Shown here: one piece after another, positions 33,115-43,500 of the stretch | Numbering within the stretch: the stretch's first letter is position 1 | Layout of the letters: each line of letters begins with the position of its first letter | DNA from: Zunongwangia atlantica 22II14-10F7 | GTDB lineage: Bacteria; Bacteroidota; Bacteroidia; Flavobacteriales; Flavobacteriaceae | Length of the DNA stretch: 64,000 nucleotides | Direction of reading: 5' to 3' | Assembly (NCBI RefSeq): GCF_002094855.1 | Contig: NZ_ARYN01000001.1 | Location: forward strand, 248,001-312,000 | Notes under the pieces: generated by a model | The model's input: only the letters and a program-made list of their open reading frames with translations | Database searches by the model: none | Told to the model about the DNA's origin: nothing | Translations under genes and position numbers: made by a program

Positions 33115-33990
33115 CTATTTTTTAAAACTTTTAATGATTTTGCTGATTAGTTTAACCACAATCAAAACAATAATTCCAACAACTAAACCAATGCAAAATT
33201 CAGTAATAATGGAAGGGATTTTAGGAAAAATATCGTGAAGAAAATCTAAATTATGAACAAAAATCCCACCTGAAACCAGCATTAAAGCGATTGTTCCTAT
33301 TACAGAAAGTCCTTTAATTACCTTTGGTAAGGCATTCACTAAAAATTTACCAATCTTATCTGAGAAGCTATCGTCTTCTTCGTTAAGGTTTATAAGTTTA
33401 GTGCCAAAATCGTCCATTCTTACAATTAGAGCAACAATCCCGTAAACACCAATAGTGGCTATAATTGCAATTAAAGAAACTACTACAATTTGAGTAGGAA
33501 GTTCAGCCTCTTCTACCGTTCCCAGGGCAATAATTACAATTTCTACAGATAAAATAAAGTCGGTTAAAATAGCCGATTTTACCTTGCCTTTTTCTCTTTC
33601 CAGGATTTCCTCTTTCGATAATTTTTCGGTAGTACTCACTTTTTTATGCTCTTTATGCGGAAAGAAAAACTCGTATACTTTCTCGGCACCTTCATAAGCC
33701 AGATAAAGTCCGCCAAAAAGCAATATGATATGAATGGCGGTAGGTACAAAAGCGCTAAGCAAAAACGCGAGTGGTAGGATAATTACTTTATTCAGTAAAG
33801 AGCCTTTGGTGATTTTCCATAAAACGGGCAGTTCTCTAGACGATACAAAACCAGAAGCTTTTTCAGCATTCACAGCAAGATCGTCACCTAAAATTCCGGC
33901 AGTTTTTTTTCCTGCAACTTTACTCATTACTGCAACATCGTCCATTAATGTTGCGATGTCATCTAACAAAGCGAAAAATCCAGAGGCCAT
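33115..33990 (-). CDS. DUF808 family membrane protein
   Basis: A 291-residue integral membrane protein of a family (E. coli YedI-like) without known function. The N terminus MASGFFALLDDIATLMDDVA with GKKTAGILGDDLAVNAEKASGF is diagnostic. About six membrane segments follow: two at about 65-110, two at about 140-190, and two near the C terminus. The gene stands alone between the metal operon and the DUF4374/TonB pair. Length is typical. No functional inference is possible from the context. Confidence 0.85.
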   Translation of the reverse strand: MASGFFALLDDIATLMDDVAVMSKVAGKKTAGILGDDLAVNAEKASGFVSSRELPVLWKITKGSLLNKVIILPLAFLLSAFVPTAIHIILLFGGLYLAYEGAEKVYEFFFPHKEHKKVSTTEKLSKEEILEREKGKVKSAILTDFILSVEIVIIALGTVEEAELPTQIVVVSLIAIIATIGVYGIVALIVRMDDFGTKLINLNEEDDSFSDKIGKFLVNALPKVIKGLSVIGTIALMLVSGGIFVHNLDFLHDIFPKIPSIITEFCIGLVVGIIVLIVVKLISKIIKSFKK

Positions 33991-34174
33991 AAAAATGTAA
34001 AATTTTTGGGAAGATAAGATTTATTTCTTTTCTGAAAGATTGAAATATGCGCTTAAGGCTAAGAATTAGAAGATTGATTTTTTATAGAAGCGCTTTTAAC
34101 TATTTTGATAAAATGAATTAAAATAGCTGATGCGATATAGTTGAATTTGAGACTCTTTTTTTCTGAAGAAAAAG

Positions 34175-34208
34175 AAAAGCGGTTACTTCTATTGAAATAA
34201 CCGCTTTT
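34175..34208 (-). terminator. Intrinsic terminator after the DUF4374 gene
   Basis: The 11-bp perfect stem AAAAGCGGTTA (34175-34185) / TAACCGCTTTT (34198-34208) has a 12-nt loop. On the minus strand it is followed by CTTTTTCTTC, and it lies 22 bp beyond the DUF4374 stop codon. Confidence 0.8.
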
Positions 34209-34229
34209 ATAAATTTTATGAATCTCTTT

Positions 34230-35594
34230 TTAGAATACTCCTACAAAGTGATTTCCTGGCTCGTTGATTAACTGAGCACCTTCAGTAGCTTCCCCAGTTT
34301 CAGCATCGATAATATAAACATGTCCATCCTGCCCAACAGAAGAAATAGAAACATAAACATTACCCTCGTAAACTGCGAATCCCTGGTATTGTTGGAAATA
34401 CATGTCGGCATCGTAAGGAAGGTCTACATTTTCAGCGGTCATAGCGCTTAAGTCTACTCTTGCAAGGAAACTTTGTGAACTACCACCATCGTTGAAGTTA
34501 GAAGGAGCAGAACCATCATGTCTATACATTACATAAGCGATGTTATTACCAACATATCTCCAGCTTTCTACGTAAGCTCCCTGAACACCTAACGCGCTAT
34601 CTAAACTAAAATCGTAAGAATTGTCGTATTCGTTATCTGAATTTATTCTTAGGATATAAGAACCATTAGGATCTCTTTGTGTTGCCTGGTAAATATTACC
34701 ATCTTCAGCTAAAAAGCTATTGAAACTTCTATATCCACTGGTATCACCATGTCCTAGAGTTGAAGTAATAACCTGAGGATTTTCTAGAGAAGGATAATCT
34801 AAAACAATAGCTTTAGAGCCTAATCTTTCAAAATCGTTAGTATCGTTTTCACCAGTGCTAGGATCTGTTTTACGCATCCAGGTACCAATTATTATTTTGT
34901 CTCCTGCCTCATTTAAAACCGGAGTGTCTAATCTAAAGATATGAAAACCCTGTGCTTCTTCTTCTTCAGATAAAGGCACTTCAAAATCGTTATTATTAGA
35001 GATTAGAGCATCCTGCAAATCGATAGTGATTGCAGTAGCTGTACCTCTTGTGTAAAGGTAATTGCCATCGTCATCTGTAGTTACCTGAGGAGAAGTTACA
35101 TTCATAGCAACACCTGTTTGGTCACCATCAAAAAGTTTTACCCATCTTGGTGCAGTACCAGCGTACTGAGAGATGTTTACAACACCACCAGTAGGAACAA
35201 ACTCGTCGCCTCCTTCTACAAGATATTTAGAGAATTCACCACCAGAATCACCACCATAAGCAATATTAAACATGGTGCTACCGTCTTCTGAAGCCTGTAA
35301 TCTTGCTGTTCTTTGAGATCTTACCTGGTATCCATTTTCGAAAAGACGAATTTCGTGATTAGGATCTTCTATATCTTCTTTAGAAACCGAATAAATTACA
35401 GTTCCTCCATTCCCATTTCCAGGAGTTTCGTCCATGATTCCTCCGGCTACGGTAAACCATCTTTCGGTTTCAGAAGGAGGGTTTGGGTTTTCCCCCTGAT
35501 CTCCTGGGGTGTCATCGTCACTACAACTTACGGTAAGAGCGCTAAATCCAACTATTGCTAGTCCAGAAAATAACTTGATAAAATTTCTTTTCAT
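34230..35594 (-). CDS. DUF4374 lipoprotein
   Basis: A 454-residue exported lipoprotein (lipobox LTVSC, Cys24, then SDDDTPGD) with a beta-propeller-like body rich in short beta strands and Asp/Gly turns (FTVAGGIMDE, NIAYGGDSGGEFSK, VDLPYDADMYFQQYQG). DUF4374 proteins typically sit beside TonB-dependent receptors in Bacteroidota, and here the receptor is directly upstream with a 10-bp gap. The pair probably takes up a siderophore or similar iron chelate at the outer membrane (inference); the lipoprotein may be the surface ligand binder. No catalytic residues are recognised. Confidence 0.85.
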   Translation of the reverse strand: MKRNFIKLFSGLAIVGFSALTVSCSDDDTPGDQGENPNPPSETERWFTVAGGIMDETPGNGNGGTVIYSVSKEDIEDPNHEIRLFENGYQVRSQRTARLQASEDGSTMFNIAYGGDSGGEFSKYLVEGGDEFVPTGGVVNISQYAGTAPRWVKLFDGDQTGVAMNVTSPQVTTDDDGNYLYTRGTATAITIDLQDALISNNNDFEVPLSEEEEAQGFHIFRLDTPVLNEAGDKIIIGTWMRKTDPSTGENDTNDFERLGSKAIVLDYPSLENPQVITSTLGHGDTSGYRSFNSFLAEDGNIYQATQRDPNGSYILRINSDNEYDNSYDFSLDSALGVQGAYVESWRYVGNNIAYVMYRHDGSAPSNFNDGGSSQSFLARVDLSAMTAENVDLPYDADMYFQQYQGFAVYEGNVYVSISSVGQDGHVYIIDAETGEATEGAQLINEPGNHFVGVF

Positions 35595-35604
35595 ATTTAG
35601 GTAA

Positions 35605-38046
35605 TTAAAAATTAGTGATTGTATAATTAAGTTTTAGAAAAAATGATCTTCCTGGTTTTTGAACGGCAAAATTGTCGTATGCCTGGCGGTCGAAGATGTT
35701 TTTTACATCTAAACTGGCTACCAGTTTTATATTAGGGAAGGCATAACTTACACCGGCATCCTGCACATATTGTTGAGGAACCTCAAACTCCTCGATTCCT
35801 CTACGTTCTCTTGGAACCCAGATATTGTAAAAAGAATCTACAAAGCTTAGGTTGTAATAAAAGTTCATTAAAGAATTCTTTTGGAAAATATTCTTTAGTG
35901 AATAGCGAACATTAGCATTGGCTGTAAAGAATGGCTCGTTTGGTATTTGTATATCATAAATACTTAATACGTTGCCATTACTATCTAATCTATTAGCAAA
36001 TCTTGTATCGAATTTAGATACGTTAACCAGTACATTTAGATTGTTATCAAACATATAGTTTAGTTCTGCATCAAACCCAATAGACTCTGTTCTTCCAAGA
36101 TTTTCGAATGGTGCAGTTTGTACAGCATCATTTAGGTTGGTTTGTGTTTGGCGAACTAATTTATCTTTAGTATCTCTTAAAAATCCATTGGCAGAAATAG
36201 AAATTTGATGTTTAAGATATTTATAAGGACCCAGTTTAAAACCAAGATTGAAGTTATCACTACGCTCTGGATTAAGATCTGAATTTCCAACAACATTCTC
36301 TCCAGGGGCACCAAAGGTTTCTCCTTCAGAAGGTAATCTAATCGCTTTTTCTGCAGATCCTAGAATAACTATTGCTGGGCTAAGCAAATAAGAAATGGCT
36401 CCACCGTAACCGGTTTCAGAAATACTTCTACTAAATTCATCAAACACGATTACATCGCTTCCGTTTTGCCGTTCTACAACAGGATCAATTTTTTTGATAC
36501 GTTGTTGGTAAAATTTGGTGAAGACCGTAGGCTTTAACTTCTCGTCGAAGAAGCTTCCCTCATAGGTGAAAGAAGATATATTTTTGGTTAGGTAACGTCT
36601 TTCCATAAAATTTCTTTCCAGGCCACTACGCATAATATCATCCTGTGTACGGTCGATATCGGTATACATGTGGTTAAAAAGAATATTTTGTCCTTCTAGA
36701 ACCTCGTATTTTAATCCGCCTCTAAAAGTATAAATATCGCGATCTATAGTTTCTATCGTTGGTTGCCCCTGTTGTGCACCATTTGGTCTTAAAATAGGAT
36801 CACCATCCATATCAAGACTTCTTTCGCCATACCAGTTATAATTCCATCTTACGGTATCATTAATAACTCGTTCTCTTTGGCTGTAAATTCCTGTAAGATT
36901 AGCATCCAGTCCTTTTACGATATCTGTTTTTGTATAGTTAAGGTTAAAAACATTAGCGGCAGCTTCAGTAAATCTTCCTTTGTAGGGAATAGACATAAAT
37001 GCCCCATGTTGGATTTCGTTGTATAAATCTGATCTGTTATAACCAATACTAATTTTATCTGCCCATTTAAGATCTGTAAAACCTAATTCGGTTACTGCTC
37101 CATAAGATTCAAAAGCATCATTAAATCTTTTAGCCCTTACATAATCGTATCTTCCGTTAGGTAGAATGTTTCTAACAAACTTTCCCCAAACTTCGTAGTC
37201 GTTGTCTGAGTAGTTATAAAAACCAGAAGCCTTAAAAAAGAAGTTTGAATTTTCAGCATTATAAATCCCATTAAAGTTTGCCTGGGTAGTATTAAAAGAC
37301 CCGTAAGACAATGATGCATTTAAGTGATTATTGGTATCCTTTTTTAATACAACGTTTATTGCTCCGCCCAAAGCATCGTCAGACAAATGCCCGGGAACCA
37401 CACCTTTATAAACTTCAATTCTCTCGATTAATGCTGGGGATAAACTGTTTAGGTCGAATGAAGAGCCATAGGTTGAAATAGGAATCCCGTCTATAAAAAT
37501 TCTAACAGCATTGCCAGAAAGTCCGTTAATATTATAATCTACAGAAGATCCTAAACCTCCATTTTGTCTCACTTTTATACCAACTGTTCTATTTAAAAGT
37601 TCGTTGGTTTGAATATTTCTTAGCGAGGCATCTTCAGTTTCAATAACATTTACAGCAAAACCTTTTTTCTCGATTTCAGATTTAACAGAAGTGAACTTAA
37701 GTAGCACTTCATCTAAAGCGTTTTTACTTTCATCAATAATAAAATTCTTTTCCAGATTTTTATTAGAAAGTACAATTTGGTGATGCTCCAGATAAGAACC
37801 GGTATTTATTTCGATAATATAAACACCAGGTGTTAATCCCGCCTGAAAGTATTTACCATCTTTACCAGATTGTACATCGAAAGTATGCTTTGTACTACTA
37901 ATATTGATATTCGCACCTTTTATGGGATCATTATTTTTGTCTTTTACATATCCTTGTATAGAATACTGATTTTCAGAGCTGTTCTGTCCCATTAGAACAC
38001 TTACTGAAAAAATAAAGAGGAATATTATACTTTGATGTAATTTCAA
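35605..38046 (-). CDS. TonB-dependent outer-membrane receptor with carboxypeptidase-like N-domain
   Basis: An 813-residue receptor. The signal peptide (IFLFIFSVSVLMGQ) is followed by a carboxypeptidase-regulatory-like domain (about 27-110; IQGYVKDKNNDPIKGANINI), a plug domain (LRNIQTNELLNRTVGIKVRQ, GGLGSSVDYNINGLSGN), and a 22-strand barrel ending in an aromatic C terminus (FFLKLNYTITNF). It is not a SusC type. The partner DUF4374 lipoprotein and the divergent AraC regulator suggest iron or siderophore uptake under regulator control. A near-match −7 site (TACTTTCG, minus strand) lies in the 106-bp divergent intergenic region. Confidence 0.9.
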   Translation of the reverse strand: MKLHQSIIFLFIFSVSVLMGQNSSENQYSIQGYVKDKNNDPIKGANINISSTKHTFDVQSGKDGKYFQAGLTPGVYIIEINTGSYLEHHQIVLSNKNLEKNFIIDESKNALDEVLLKFTSVKSEIEKKGFAVNVIETEDASLRNIQTNELLNRTVGIKVRQNGGLGSSVDYNINGLSGNAVRIFIDGIPISTYGSSFDLNSLSPALIERIEVYKGVVPGHLSDDALGGAINVVLKKDTNNHLNASLSYGSFNTTQANFNGIYNAENSNFFFKASGFYNYSDNDYEVWGKFVRNILPNGRYDYVRAKRFNDAFESYGAVTELGFTDLKWADKISIGYNRSDLYNEIQHGAFMSIPYKGRFTEAAANVFNLNYTKTDIVKGLDANLTGIYSQRERVINDTVRWNYNWYGERSLDMDGDPILRPNGAQQGQPTIETIDRDIYTFRGGLKYEVLEGQNILFNHMYTDIDRTQDDIMRSGLERNFMERRYLTKNISSFTYEGSFFDEKLKPTVFTKFYQQRIKKIDPVVERQNGSDVIVFDEFSRSISETGYGGAISYLLSPAIVILGSAEKAIRLPSEGETFGAPGENVVGNSDLNPERSDNFNLGFKLGPYKYLKHQISISANGFLRDTKDKLVRQTQTNLNDAVQTAPFENLGRTESIGFDAELNYMFDNNLNVLVNVSKFDTRFANRLDSNGNVLSIYDIQIPNEPFFTANANVRYSLKNIFQKNSLMNFYYNLSFVDSFYNIWVPRERRGIEEFEVPQQYVQDAGVSYAFPNIKLVASLDVKNIFDRQAYDNFAVQKPGRSFFLKLNYTITNF

Positions 38047-38152
38047 TTTTCTATTTTTATCTAAACCAATTATAAATAAGCGTCGCGAAAGTAAACTTAT
38101 TTAAGCCTTAAATTGTTTCTGTTTTGGAAATAAAAATTACTGAAAACGAATT

Positions 38153-39151
38153 ATGTATATTCAATCTAAATTAAAAGAGTCTTCAAAAAGCCTGTTTTCA
38201 CTAGACTTATCGGATGGTGTAGTTTCAGAAAGTCCTGTTTTTGAGGAAATTGAATTGCGTAAAAAGTCAGTTTTCGTAAAGGGAAATATTAATTACAGTA
38301 ATGATTTATTTATAGCCGATATTCAGCTTAAATCAGCAGAAAAAACAAATATTGCTTTAGAAACAAGCAATGACTGTATTTATGTGCTTCATTTAAAGCA
38401 GGGAAATACAAAAACCTATCTCACTTTTAACGAATCTAAACGTCTTTTAATTAAAAGTGATACCTCTATTTCCTGGGGATTTCTGCCTTCGATGCCAGAT
38501 GATGTAAAACTTAATATAAAGGTTGAAGACGATAAGTATATTAATTTTAGTGTAGTGATGCTTTCTACTCAAAAATTTCTGGAACTTTTGGGTAATGAAA
38601 GATGGGCAAAAGAGTATAGTTTGTTTGAAAAAGTAAAAAGCGGTAATGTGTTTAGTTTTGGGAAATTAAAAAATCCGGTAGCTTACGATCTACATAATTT
38701 ATTTATTCAGCTAACTCAAAATAATTCTAGTACTAATTTTAGTATCTATTTCCTGGAATTGCGCATAAAAGAGCTATTTTTAAAACTTTTATCTGAGGAA
38801 AACCAGCAAATTTCAGAAACATCAAAATTTGAGGCTCCTGCGCATGTAGATAAAATAAAGAAAGCCTATTATTACCTTTCAGAACATTTTATTAATCCAC
38901 CAACTATTAAAAGCCTATCTCGTGAAGTAGTTTTAAACGAATTACAGTTAAAAAATGGTTTTAAACAGCTTTACGGGAAAACGATTAGGCAATATGTGAT
39001 AGAACTTAAAATGAAAAAGGCCAAAACGCTACTCGGGGATTACACAGTAGCAGAAATGGCCGGAATTTTGGGTTACAAAAGTGTACCCCACTTTATAAAT
39101 ATGTACAAAAAATATTATGGTTGCACTCCTAGTAAATCTATTAGAAAGTAA
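38153..39151 (+). CDS. AraC-family transcriptional regulator
   Basis: A 332-residue regulator. The N-terminal ligand-binding part (about 1-220) is beta-rich. The C-terminal double helix-turn-helix (about 233-332) contains IKSLSREVVLNELQLKNGFK and VAEMAGILGYKSVPHFINMY, ending in the AraC signature YKKYYGCTPSKS. It is divergent from the TonB receptor/DUF4374 operon across 106 bp and is probably its activator, as for siderophore-responsive AraC regulators such as PchR. The inducer is unknown. Confidence 0.87.
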   Translation: MYIQSKLKESSKSLFSLDLSDGVVSESPVFEEIELRKKSVFVKGNINYSNDLFIADIQLKSAEKTNIALETSNDCIYVLHLKQGNTKTYLTFNESKRLLIKSDTSISWGFLPSMPDDVKLNIKVEDDKYINFSVVMLSTQKFLELLGNERWAKEYSLFEKVKSGNVFSFGKLKNPVAYDLHNLFIQLTQNNSSTNFSIYFLELRIKELFLKLLSEENQQISETSKFEAPAHVDKIKKAYYYLSEHFINPPTIKSLSREVVLNELQLKNGFKQLYGKTIRQYVIELKMKKAKTLLGDYTVAEMAGILGYKSVPHFINMYKKYYGCTPSKSIRK

Positions 39152-39215
39152 TTTTTATCCTAGTTTTAAAAAAAAGTGTTTCAAATTATATAATCTTGGG
39201 TTTAACAGATAGGTT

Positions 39216-40415
39216 TTATCCATTTACCTTCCCAGATTCTAAAGCATAATCTAAGTTTTTATCGACTTTTGTTTGCTGTTTTTTATTGTAATGCGCTGCA
39301 ATATGACCAAGCTGAAAAACGATCTTTGCTGAATCTTTCATTGATAATTTAGATCCATCTGCATGTACCCATCTTTTTAAAGGCTGCTCGCAGATAAATG
39401 AGTTTGCTTTTTCAGCTCCAAAATGTTTTTTCATTCGCATAAAAATCTCTACATCAAAAAGCCATTTTGTAATGAATGGTTCATTAAAAGCGATCTTTAT
39501 CACTTCTTTATCCATGATCTTAGCACCACATTGGGTGTCTTTAAAGTTCATTCTTAGAATTTTTCTAATAATGTAGTTTATTGTTAAGCTGATAATTTCT
39601 CTGGCCGATTCTTTCGCAATATTGGCACCCATTCTGGAAATTCGGCTACCACTTACAATTTTAAAATCTGAAGTTTCTATCGTTTTAACCAAATCATCAA
39701 AATCTGTAAGATCTGTAGATAAGTCGGCATCTAAAAATCCAATATAATCAAGGTCGGTATATTCGGCCATGTGTAGCATTCCTAATCGAACTGCTTCAGC
39801 TTTTCCTCCGTTCTTTTCACAATCGTAAACAGTGATGTAATCTTCTCTTCCTTTACGCAGGTCTTTTAAAACCTGTAGCGTATTGTCTTTACTTCCGTCG
39901 TTAACAAAACAAAGATGATATCCAGAGTGTTTTTCAACAAAATCTGTAAATTCTTTGCTTAGCAATCTATCCTCTTCATTATAGCATGGGATTACTGCGC
40001 CCACACATCTTTTCTGGATAATGGTATTGTGAGAAACAGTTTTTTGCTCCTTGTTTACAGCACCAATCAAACGGCGTACTCTGGCTGAAACTTCATCTAA
40101 ACTTAATGGTTTTTTCATATAATCTTCAACCCCTAAATCGAAACTTTCAACAATTAAATTATCATCGGTGTTTCCAGATAAGACCATGATTGGCGTTTTA
40201 CTATTTTTTGTGCCTCTTATGTATCTTATAATTTCGATTCCTGAAATTATAGGCATATTAATATCCACGATCACTAGATCTGGTTGAAAACTGTCGAAAG
40301 TAGCTTTAGCTTTTAAAGCATCAGTTTCTGTTTCTACTTCATATCCCAACTCATTTAAACGTCTCTTTAAAGGAAGAAGGACTAACTGCTGGTCGTCGAT
40401 GGCTAAAATTTTCAT
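39216..40415 (-). CDS. Receiver domain fused to family 2 glycosyltransferase
   Basis: A 399-residue fusion. Residues 1-120 are a CheY-like receiver with D7/D8, phosphoacceptor D51 (LVIVDINMP), S80 and K101/K102 (YMKKPL). Residues about 137-385 are a GT2 domain: GAVIPCYNEEDRL, FVNDGSKDNT, the metal-binding DAD (229-231) and GSRISRMG, resembling dolichyl/polyprenyl-phosphate hexose synthases. There are no membrane helices. The layout implies phosphorylation-gated sugar transfer, perhaps feeding a lipid-linked sugar to the divergent GT-C-like protein (inference). No kinase gene is adjacent. The first gene of the polysaccharide cluster. Confidence 0.87.
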   Translation of the reverse strand: MKILAIDDQQLVLLPLKRRLNELGYEVETETDALKAKATFDSFQPDLVIVDINMPIISGIEIIRYIRGTKNSKTPIMVLSGNTDDNLIVESFDLGVEDYMKKPLSLDEVSARVRRLIGAVNKEQKTVSHNTIIQKRCVGAVIPCYNEEDRLLSKEFTDFVEKHSGYHLCFVNDGSKDNTLQVLKDLRKGREDYITVYDCEKNGGKAEAVRLGMLHMAEYTDLDYIGFLDADLSTDLTDFDDLVKTIETSDFKIVSGSRISRMGANIAKESAREIISLTINYIIRKILRMNFKDTQCGAKIMDKEVIKIAFNEPFITKWLFDVEIFMRMKKHFGAEKANSFICEQPLKRWVHADGSKLSMKDSAKIVFQLGHIAAHYNKKQQTKVDKNLDYALESGKVNG

Positions 40416-40591
40416 GGCATTAGAGTGTTTATATGGTTCAAAAGTAGATTGATTTAGAGTGTATTACGTTGGATATTAGATGAAGAACAAATTTTAGTTA
40501 GACGAGTGGTTAAATTGTATCGATAAATGCATTGCTCTTACAATGAACATTCTTTTATATTTATCGTAGTTTTATAGAACTTATCTAACGA

Positions 40592-43500
40592 ATGAAGGAA
40601 AAGACTAATAAATATTTAATAGTAGCTTTGATTATTGGCGTTCTTTTTCATGGGACGGCGATATTCTTTACTATAGAAAATACTTACGATGCCTTGATTC
40701 ATTTATTCTTTGCAGATCATTATGCCAATAGTTGGTGGGAACCCTGGAACTACGAATGGTACACGGGTTTTACCGTAATGGGTTATCCGCCGCTGGTGCA
40801 CCAGGCGATGGGATTGTTAAGTTATATTGGCGGACTAAAATTTGGGTTATTCACGGTTGGGGTTATTGGTATCATTCTATTTATCACTGGGGTTTATCGA
40901 TTTTCGCTAATGATGCTAGCAGATCGAAAGGCTGCGGGATTTGCAGCGCTATTGGCGGTTTTTTCGTCCTCTTTTGTAGAAACCCTGCATATTTTTGGTC
41001 AGTTACCCAGTATTGTGGGAGTTTCGGTGCTAATGCATTGCATGCCTGAAATTTATATGTGGATAAAAACCGGGAAGCTTGGTTCATTGGTTAGAGCCAT
41101 CTCTTTATTAGCGGTTACCGTTACCTCGCATCACGTAACACCGATCTTTGGAATGGTATTTTTTATATTTCCGTTAATCGGGATGGCCTTGATGGATAAT
41201 TCGCGAGAGCGAGTAAACCATATCAAAGAAGTCACTTTTAAAGTTTTTCTGAAATCGTTTTTTGAAGCCTTTAAAAGGATCGTTCTTTTTGGCGGAATTT
41301 CACTGGTCATCATCGTGACCTGTATTTTGCCGTATTGGATCAATTCAAAGAAAAATCCAATTACTCAGGTGCCAATTCCGCATGGGAGTAGAGATAACTT
41401 TTTAGAAGTCACTTCTTCTGGCTTGGTATTCTTTACCATTCCGTGGGGAATTTTGTTGTTTCTGTTACCTTATATTTTTTATCGATATTATTCAAAACGA
41501 TATATCTTTTTCGGTTTGTCGTTTACCTTATTAACCATTTTGGGAACCGGTGGAACTACACCAATTCCCAGAATGATGCTGGGCGATACCGCCTTTAATA
41601 TTCTTACTCTAGATAGATTTACGCTGTGGGCATCGATCATGGCTTTGCCGATATTCGGTGAATTTGGATATCGTTTTGCTGAAGGTGATCTGCGTTGGAA
41701 AATTCAGGAGAAATTAGGCGCGGTTTATCATCGGGTTTTAGGAGCTGTATTAGTAGGAATGTTTCTTTTTATGTGCATTTTTACGATCACGCTCGGCTAT
41801 TTTAGGCCTATGCAGCCACAAAAAATAAAAACCTTGCCCATTACCAATTTTCTAAATCAGGATCAGCATGATCACTGGCGATTCTTGACTTTAGGGTTTG
41901 GCGACCAGATGGCGTGGCTTTCAGCGCAAACCAATGCGCTAACCGTCGATGGAAATTATCATAGCGCCCGGCGTTTACCAGAACTCACCACCAGGGCAGT
42001 AGAGCGATTGGAAAATTCAAAATTCCGTGGGGTAGAAGGGATTGGTTCTTTGCAGCAATTCTTAACCGTTCCAGAAAAATATAACCTAAAATACATATTT
42101 TCAAACGATAAGTTTTACGATCCTATTTTATATTTTTCGGGGTGGCAGCGGCTTCAGCAGTTAGAAAATGGGATCATGGTTTGGGAAAAACTAAATGTCC
42201 CGCCACTTAGTAAGATTTTACCCAAAGAAGATGTGCCTGTTTTTCTTAAAATAATGTGGGGCGTGATTCCGGTGCTCACTGTTTTGATTGCATTCTTTAT
42301 TAATATTCAGTTGATCTGGTTTCAAACGCTAAAGATCAAAATCCCCGAGAAACCCGATTTTTTAAGATTTAAAACTAATTACGACGGTTTCAGCTGGAAG
42401 CTGATCAAGATTAGTCATATTTGGGCGGTAATTTTATGCGGCGTCATTTTCTACGGAATTTACCTTTTTTACATTAAAAATGCGACACAAATAAGTGCTG
42501 AAAACGTAGTGCGATCGTATTACGATGCGCTCGATTTTAAAGAGTTTGAAAGAGCACATTCTTATCTAGATCCAAAAAGTGATGTGACGATCGCACAATA
42601 TATGCTTGAAGTTTCAGTGACCGACGGGATTTTAAGTTCTTACGCCAAAATGGATTCGATCGGGCTGGAAGTGCTAAGCGAATCAAAGAACAGGGCTAAG
42701 ATCTTAGCGCATACCGAGTGGATCACTCCGCTCGAAAAGATCGACAAAACCTACGAGCACGATGTCATTAAAATAGGAGGAAAGTGGTTTATAAAACCGA
42801 GTACTTACGATCTGGATATTCCGCCAGATCAGCTTTTTTCAGATAATCTAACGCAGTTTTATAATCATGGTCGTCGGCGAATTACCACACAGCAAACCTA
42901 TCATCAGGATGTTTTAAAACAGCCGGTTTTAGAAGTGCTTTCAGCAAAATTGGTAAAAAAAGGCGATCGTTATGCGATTATTGGCGAAATTCAGAATGTC
43001 GATAATGTGCCTGCCGATGTGGTGATCAAAGGAACCTTATACAACCAGGAGAACAAAGAACTTGCCGGCTATAGTGCAAAATATGTGATGAGCCATAAAT
43101 TGCTTCCGAAGGAAATTAGCAGTTTTAGAGTCGATTTTGAAGGGATCGCCTGGTTGGGGAAAAACGATAAAATTCCGGAGACGTTTAATCCAGATGAATT
43201 TACTCCGGTAGAATTGCCAGAACCGCCTACCAAATTTAATTTGCAATGTGCGGGAAATGTAGCCAATACAGATCTTTATAAGTATGTAGCACTGGCCGAT
43301 GTAAATTATGCTGAAGACCAGATCTCTGGGACACTTTTTAACTACGGAATCCAGGAAGTGACCATTCCCGAGCTTATTTTTTCGTATTATGATGAAAATA
43401 AACAGCTTGTTTGGGTGAATCAGGATTTTATGCGAGAAGGCGTACGGGTGCAGCGGAAACAATATTTTGATTATGATTTGCCCAATCTTGAAGAAGTAGA

